From Melieria omissa (Eukaryota > Arthropoda > Insecta > Diptera > Ulidiidae): a DNA stretch of 64,000 nt. Where the stretch lies: NCBI GenBank assembly GCA_963971225.1, contig OZ020267.1, positions 104,030,392 through 104,094,391 on the forward strand, read 5' to 3'. The number at the start of each line of letters is the position of its first letter. The stretch's first letter is position 1. The notes under the pieces were generated by a model. The model made no database searches and was not told the DNA's origin. It saw only the letters and a list, made by a program, of their open reading frames with translations. Made by a program: the position numbers and the translations under genes. Positions 58,691-64,000 of the stretch are shown here, one piece after another.

Positions 58691-60299
58691 AAATAGGGGT
58701 CCTAACGAAATCTTTGAATATGAAAGAATATTTTCTAATAAGTATTCTAATATTTTCCATTCAATCCAGCTTCATCAAGCTTCATAAGGATTCCACTCTT
58801 CTGTGTAGGCCGCCATTCGTATTAATAGTTGCAATAAAAGCAATAAAACTTTGTTTATACTCTCAACATATCTTCAAACCTAATCTAATAAATTACAAAA
58901 TCTCCAATAGTGCACTCTTCAAGCATCGAGCCAAATTCAATAAACTACCCGCTTAAGCTTATCTCGAACATTGCGAGCTTCCATAGTTGTTGCCATATCA
59001 CTACTGCGGCTTCTCCATACGAATGCAGCAGTGCGGAAGTCATTTTTATAACCTCATAAAATTACCTTAATGCTTTATTCAAACAAAACTTTTACGCGCG
59101 CACACTAACAACAACAACAACCAAAGCTACAACAAATAAAAGTAAAAAAGATGGCAAACAAAACGGCGGCAAACTCGAGCAGACGCGCATACACAACTTT
59201 CATTCCAATGCAGACAACAAAGGTGGCAGCCAGCATTTGCGTTGCCAACTGATTTGTGCTACTTCGGTGTTTGTGTATGTGTGTATGTGTGGGAGATGAA
59301 GGTAGAAACTCACAAGGCAGCAGGCACAGGAAATGCATAGGGAAAAAACTTCAGCGCCACAGTAGAATGCAAATTGTGCTTTATTTACGGTTCGCGCATT
59401 TTTTCGACACGTATGTCGCTATCTGGTTGCCAGTCGGTCTGCCTGTCTGTCTGTATGTCTATCTGTCTTTCGCGCGTTGTGTGTGTGTGTGTGCGGAAAT
59501 CTTGTCTCATACTTTTGAATGTTGTTATAATCATGTGCGATGCCCGTCCATCCGGACATCATCCATATCGCAGCCATGTGCTGCAGCGCTGCTGTGCGCC
59601 GGCGGCAGCAGTTATGAATGCCGCACAGACATGTCCGCGCAGCCATGTTTAATATTCAAAGTTTCCGACGTCGAGCACAATTTTCCATATTTTCGTGCAG
59701 ATTTCACGGCTGGGCGGACAAGTTGTGTACACAGCATGTGCGGCGTTGTCCAGGGACGGAATCAACGCAGTGCAATAGAATAAAGTTAACTATGCAGCTT
59801 CATTGCGGCATTTCTGGCGCTTACATTGAAATTTATTGATACTGTTGAATGCGCTGCAGGGCGCGAAGCTGACAAAAGTTTGGCGAAATTGAATTACGAA
59901 AGCGCTAAAAAAACTATTTTAAGTGTCTTAGTTAAGTATGAGAAAACGCACATTGCCTTATGTATAAATATATGTTTGTATATTGATTGATGCATAGTAT
60001 CGAAAAACATAGAAAATGTTGAATGTTTTTCCTTTTCAATCAGACGCATATTTCATGTGAGAAGCTTCACTATAAATATTGCACAAATAAGTTTTGCCCC
60101 AAAAAAATCAATCAACTTTTTGACAGCCACACTAATTCATGCATTTCTATGGCCATCTTTCACAACTGATATGAATCTTATTTTGGCTGTTTTTCATTTA
60201 TGAATGATGCTGTGTATTGCATTTCGTTCCCATGACCCAGAATTTTAATTTGATAGAAAATAAACAAACAAATAAAAATTGTTTAAGGCAAACAATTTT
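58691..60299. other. Non-coding region with GC-richer block
   Basis: 59150-59860 is GC-richer with CAA runs, a GT run (59474-59492) and GTCTGTCTGTC-type repeats. The + ORF at 59256-59783 (175 codons) spans these repeats, overlaps ORFs in other frames and has no domain, so it is not called. Confidence 0.4.
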
Positions 60300-61140
60300 A
60301 CAAGTTTTGCATAATTTTTCAGAACAAATTTTGACTGGATTCAATTATTATTTTATAAAATAAAAAAATGTGTCCTAAAGGAATCAGTATTTAAAAAAAC
60401 AATTTTTAATAATTTGAAAAACTATACAAGTCAAAAACTATGTAAGTTCAACATGATGTTTTGAAAAATTTTCACTGGATTAAGTAATATTTCTTATTAA
60501 ATTACAAAAATTGTCGTCAAGGAATGGAACATTTTTAAAAATGAAAAAAAAACTAAATTGAAGAAATTATTTATTTTCACTAAAAATAAATAAGTTTAAT
60601 AAAATTAATTTACAAATAAATATAATAATTAATAAAAATGATTTTTTTTATTTTTACTGGATTAAGTAATATTTCTTATTAAATTACAAAAAATGTCCTC
60701 AAGGAATAAGCAATTTTAAAAAAATAAAAAAAATAAATTTTAAAAATTATTTTTTTTATCAAAAATAATAAAATTTAATAAAAATTTCTTAGTAATAAAT
60801 ATAATAATTAAGAAAAATTATTATTTTTTATATTTTTACTAGATTAAGTTAAGTTAAGTTAAGTTAAGTTAAGTTATTATTTATTATTAAAATAAAAAAA
60901 TTGCCCTCAAGGAATAAGTAATTCTTGAAAAAATTGTTGATAAAAACTAAATACAAAAAATCATTTCAGTACAAAAAACAAACACAAAGACAAAAGACAA
61001 AAAACTATACAATATTCAATTGTTTTTTCGAAAAATTTTGACTAGATTTAGTAATTTTTTTTTGGAATTATAAAATATGTTCCAAAAGAATCAGTAAATT
61101 TATCAAAAATTTTAAGAAAATAAATAAAAAAATTGCTTAA
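60300..61140. repeat. Tandem array I, about 185-bp units
   Basis: About five decayed units marked by TTTTGACTGGATTAAGTAAT and CCTCAAGGAATAAGTAATTT variants (near 60335, 60470, 60655, 60838, 61028; the later spacings are 183-190 bp). A small (TTAAG) pentanucleotide run has expanded inside one unit at 60844-60876. Confidence 0.65.
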
Positions 61141-61330
61141 TTGCTTGTAAATTAATAATCAACAAGAGAACTAATATATTGTTTAATTCTATTTAAAAAA
61201 AGAACCATAAACATGAAAACTTAGAAGTAAAAACCTTGCATTCAATTAACTCTTAACTTTAAGAATAACTTTTTACAACCAACCAAACACACGCACAACT
61301 AATGCCATTCATTTTTTTGCTCTCTTTCAG

Positions 61331-62494
61331 CAACACTCCTTCAAACAATAAAAGTCAAAACAAACCAGTAGCTGCAACCAGCCACTTTAAAGTATCTAAA
61401 GTACACAAACCCCCCTCTTAGACCACCCAACTCGTTTAGCTCAGTACCAAAGAAAAGTATTATTACCGCCGCCAGCGCTGATTGAGTGGCGCATTCGCCA
61501 TGTGTGCCAAGCGTGTTGCACACACCACTGTCATCAAATGACAAATGTTTGACAGCATCAATCAGTGGCTACAACAGCAACTCCAGTCAGCAGCCAACAA
61601 ACGCAGCGTGTGCCAAACAAAGTGCGCCAAAGGCATGGCCGCCGCCAGAGGGCGCAGCTGTCACGCGCGCACTTGGTCGCTGCTCAAGGATTCGGTGATA
61701 TTTGCGCTGGTGCTGCACATGTTGCTGGTGCGCGTCGATGCAATGGTGCCGTCGAGCAGCGGCAGTGCAGCTGCCGATCGTCAGCCAGCGCCAACAGGCG
61801 GTGTGCGTAGTGCGCTACAAGCGGCCGAGCGTGAGATGCAGCAACTAGTGGAGCGACTACTCGAGCGGGAGCAGAGCGTCGAGACAACCAAAGAAACAGG
61901 CAGAGACACTGCAATGCCGCCACCGCCATCGCAGCTTTCATTGGACGCCACCAACAATAGTGTTGGTGATAATGTGGAGAGCATTGTTGAATTAAGTGCT
62001 AATAATAGTAGTAGGAACAGTGGCAACAGTAGTAAATCCAATGACACTGACAAGGCGGCCACCAAGCCAACCGCTGCAACTGCAACTAGCGCCGGCACAG
62101 AAATTGCACCCAAGCAGCGCGCACGCGTCAGCATGACAGCCGAACTTGGCATACGCGAGAATGTCATGTTGCCCTCTGTCGATCCGGAGAAGGAGGCACA
62201 AATACTCTACGAGAAATCGCTGCAGGAGTATCACGGCAGCTTGGCCAACACGACGCCAACTGCTGAGCGCGCATCTGCTGCCGGCAAAGCAGACATTGCC
62301 GGTCGCAAGACGGCCGCTGAGTCGAATGGCGACAGCGAGTCTGAACGGCCGCCACGCACGCTGCACAACGTTTGTGAACCGTGGACACAGAAACACTGCC
62401 ATTGTGCGGGTACACTGGAACGTCTGTCGTTGAGCTGTCGCGGCATCGGCATACTGGCAGTGCCGGTAGAGCTGCCCGACAACATTGTGGCGCT
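61331..62494 (+). other. Exon of the LRR gene (5' UTR plus coding part)
   Basis: The left boundary is inferred from a strong acceptor: pyrimidine-rich TTTTTTTGCTCTCTTTCAG ends at 61330. The right boundary is the donor GTAAGT at 62495. About 214 bases of 5' UTR precede the first ATG of the long frame, including a short upstream ORF at about 61500. The intron after it is phase 2, common between LRR exons. Confidence 0.65.
61545..62494 (+). CDS. N-terminal exon of a secreted or transmembrane LRR protein (partial)
   Basis: Host gene; 316 complete codons plus two bases before the donor. Two starts are possible. The first ATG (61545) gives a polar 45-residue leader. The ATG at 61635 has a better context (purine at -3, G at +4) and places the hydrophobic stretch VIFALVLHMLLV as a classical signal peptide ending near VDA. 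Residues 68-270 are low-complexity, Ser/Thr/Ala/Asn-rich, with several N-glycosylation sequons and a short acidic/Gln helix (AEREMQQLVERLLEREQ). Residues 276-316 fit an LRR N-terminal cap: C-x7-C-x-C-x10-C in CEPWTQKHCHCAGTLERL and then LSC, followed by VPVELPDNIVAL. Such proteins are usually cell-surface adhesion molecules or receptors. Which one cannot be decided without the downstream exons. Confidence 0.75.
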
Positions 62495-62995
62495 GTAAGT
62501 CAAAAAGGTTTTTAAGTGTTATTACAAATAATTGTACATTTTTTTTTGTGAAGATATAATGACTAGTGTCGAATCGATAGACATGCCTTGGCCAAGCCGA
62601 TACTTCGGCCTCGTGAACAATACCGATATCGATTACAAGTATCTGCCAAAACCCACGACGAGTTTCAATATTATTCGGTCTATTGGAGCAAAGAATGGTG
62701 ACCAGTGGCACACAGGGAGGAGAGGAGGTTGGTGGTTCAAATTCTACCGAAATACCAAAATTTCTATTGCAAAATATGGTTTCAAATGAAATTAAGCTCA
62801 AAAGTTGTACGCAAAACATCCTCAAAATCAAATCTTCCGTGTTCCACTAATGGTTGGAAATATGATTTCAAATCGTTTAAATTTGGTATTCGGCTCAAAT
62901 GTTGTGTACAAAGTTTGCCAGTGTGCTCAATAGTAGCAAACTGCTTACTGCTGAATCAGTTTCGGTATCAGATTTAAACGATTTCGTAGGTAGGT
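62495..62995 (+). other. Start of intron after the LRR exon
   Basis: Begins GTAAGT. A tRNA T-arm-like hairpin (GGTGGTTCAAATTCTACC) lies at about 62731-62748, possibly a relic of another Pol III-derived repeat. No exon recognised. Confidence 0.4.
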
Positions 62996-63310
62996 ACTTA
63001 GGTTGTAGTGGCTGCCTCTGTGTGAGATACACATGTCTCTATTTGGGCCCATTGTGATACCACGAATTCTAATCGTTTGAAATGTGTTCAACATGTGTTA
63101 CAACACACAGAAGAGGGGAGGAGTGTTAAGCCGAATCCGAATGGCAATTTTTTGGAAATATCCTTTCATACTTGAAGATTTCTGCCATTGCCTGCCAGGA
63201 TCGCAATTGTATGATTCTAGTAATTCTCATCTTCTTCATGTGGATAGCGATAGAAGTAATTGAGCGTTTCTCCAACCTGATCTAGGAAACGAACCCAGGG
63301 CCTCTGGTTA
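62996..63310 (-). mobile_element. tRNA-derived SINE, family 2, copy 2 (old, 5'-truncated)
   Basis: Aligns over its length with 37778-38183 on the same strand: GTGGCTGCCTCTGTGTGAGA, CCATTGTGATACCACG, CATTGCCTGCCA, CATGTGGATAGCGATAGAA. The core pair reads GCCGAATCCGAATGGC on +. The minus-strand head is truncated after the B-box region, so the A box is absent. More diverged than copy 1. Confidence 0.75.
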
Positions 63311-63938
63311 GTCTTTGTTAGAAAGATCCATTAAATTTCCTCAACCTTAGTGATCACTGTTGCATCTGTGAGTAAATTAAATAAAATACTACTCTGGATT
63401 GACTCAGAATCGATTCCATGTTCTTCATTCTGCGTTCCGTACTCACTGATCTATGTTCCTACCTACTGACTTAGGTAACAACGAATGACTTGACTGGGTT
63501 AAGTCACATAATCTAAAGGCAGCAACTCAATCTCATAGCCAGAACGCTTCTTCGGGCATTAGTCTTTCACTGTATCGTTTGTAGATATGCGCAGAGACTT
63601 GACCTTCCTTCAATGATTACTGTTGAAGCTGTAGATCGGTTTATAAGAAGAAAGAAAGTAAAAAATTGAGACTCGACCTACCGTCAATGACTCCTGTCCA
63701 AGCTATGTATTGATTGATAATGAGAAGAAAGGTGTCGTGTATTTCCGGTTTTACTAATACATCTTTTACACAGAGAAGACTACGTAACATATTACCGTGT
63801 TAAGTTATCAATTGATCAACAAATATCGGTGATCATATTTATGTGAGTTTTCCCACTACACACATTAGTTGAACTGGTTTGTCTATAATACTCGCTAAGA
63901 TGTATACGTTGTAATACACACGTATTGTCATTTTAAAT
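63311..63938 (+). other. Intronic non-coding stretch
   Basis: A roughly 80-bp passage around 63590-63640 is loosely repeated at 63665-63735 (GACTTGACCTTCCTTCAATGA and GACTCGACCTACCGTCAATGA share their layout, followed by ACTGTTGAAGCT or TCCTGTCCAAGCT). No exon recognised. Confidence 0.4.
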
Positions 63939-64000
63939 GCAACTTTAGCTCAGTTTGTTTGTCAAGCATTGCGACTTTGTGGGTCAAAGTTTGACCCTCG
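63939..64000 (+). mobile_element. tRNA-like SINE head, cut by window edge
   Basis: GCAACTTTAGCTCAGTTTG resembles the SINE-1 head with an A box (TAGCTCAGTTTG), and AGTTTGACCCT fits a weak B box at the expected distance. The remainder lies beyond the window. Confidence 0.5.

Noticed and set aside
59256..59783. + ORF of 175 codons, cysteine-rich
   Set aside because: Cysteines come from TGTGTG and TGTCTG repeats; competing ORFs in other frames and no signal peptide or domain.
61992..62831. Minus ORF of 279 codons opposite the LRR exon
   Set aside because: Shadow of the GC-rich coding exon; the + frame has signal peptide, LRR cap and splice donor.

Overview
The window is AT-rich, gene-poor and repeat-rich. 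It reads as nuclear DNA of a higher fly (Diptera, plausibly a tephritid or another schizophoran with a large genome). Support for this: GT-AG splice signals, CAA/CAG (opa-like) triplet runs, many pentanucleotide microsatellites, Tc1/mariner, piggyBac and LOA-like transposons, and tRNA-derived SINEs. No operons, rRNA, bona fide tRNA genes or CRISPR arrays are visible. Only one host gene can be supported: a coding exon at 61331-62494 (+). It encodes a signal sequence, a long low-complexity extracellular stretch and the cysteine-rich N-terminal cap of a leucine-rich-repeat protein. It ends at a phase-2 splice donor, so the rest of the gene lies beyond the right edge. A possible non-coding first exon and promoter lies near 29466-29622. 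If that is right, much of the window is one very large 5' intron.

Layout. 1-1430: decayed mariner transposase pieces. 3390-4620: tandem array of about 95-bp CT-rich units. 7190-7620: second mariner relic. 7960-8219: TTAA-flanked MITE (family A). 11186-13970: complete-ended piggyBac element with a recently broken transposase that contains an intron. 14302-14660: (TAAAA)n. 15331-17646: second piggyBac-type element on the minus strand, internally deleted and carrying a SINE. 18286-23680: LOA-like non-LTR retrotransposon embedded in a (CTATG)n microsatellite. 26264-28760: two SINEs and an irregular tandem array. 31080-31500: decayed tandem array. 31705-31920: Tc1/mariner-type MITE. 33362-34092: 731-bp TTAA element. 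34200-36190: tandem array containing the second MITE-A copy. 37370-38780: tandem array interrupted by a second SINE family. 39048-39221: possible solo LTR. 39668-40845: TIR element with six internal copies of its terminal motif. 42260-46400: two more decayed arrays. 48541-49062, 53821-54065 and 56056-56270: further MITEs. 51934-52220: (TTTTA)n. 52796-53270: tandem array of Pol III B-box-like motifs. 56983-57312: SINE. 57490-58690 and 60300-61140: arrays with units near 185-190 bp. 62996-63310 and 63939-64000: SINE pieces.

How it fits together. Three themes recur. (1) At least five TTAA-target families (piggyBac and possibly Kolobok superfamilies) landed here, several with family-specific subterminal palindromes. 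(2) Two SINE families with different heads and tails share a central core that contains a conserved small stem-loop. (3) Unrelated private sequences have been locally amplified into decayed tandem arrays, many with periods near 95 or 185-190 bp, and young SINEs and MITEs are inserted inside them. All comparisons were made by eye. Copy numbers and boundaries of decayed arrays are approximate.
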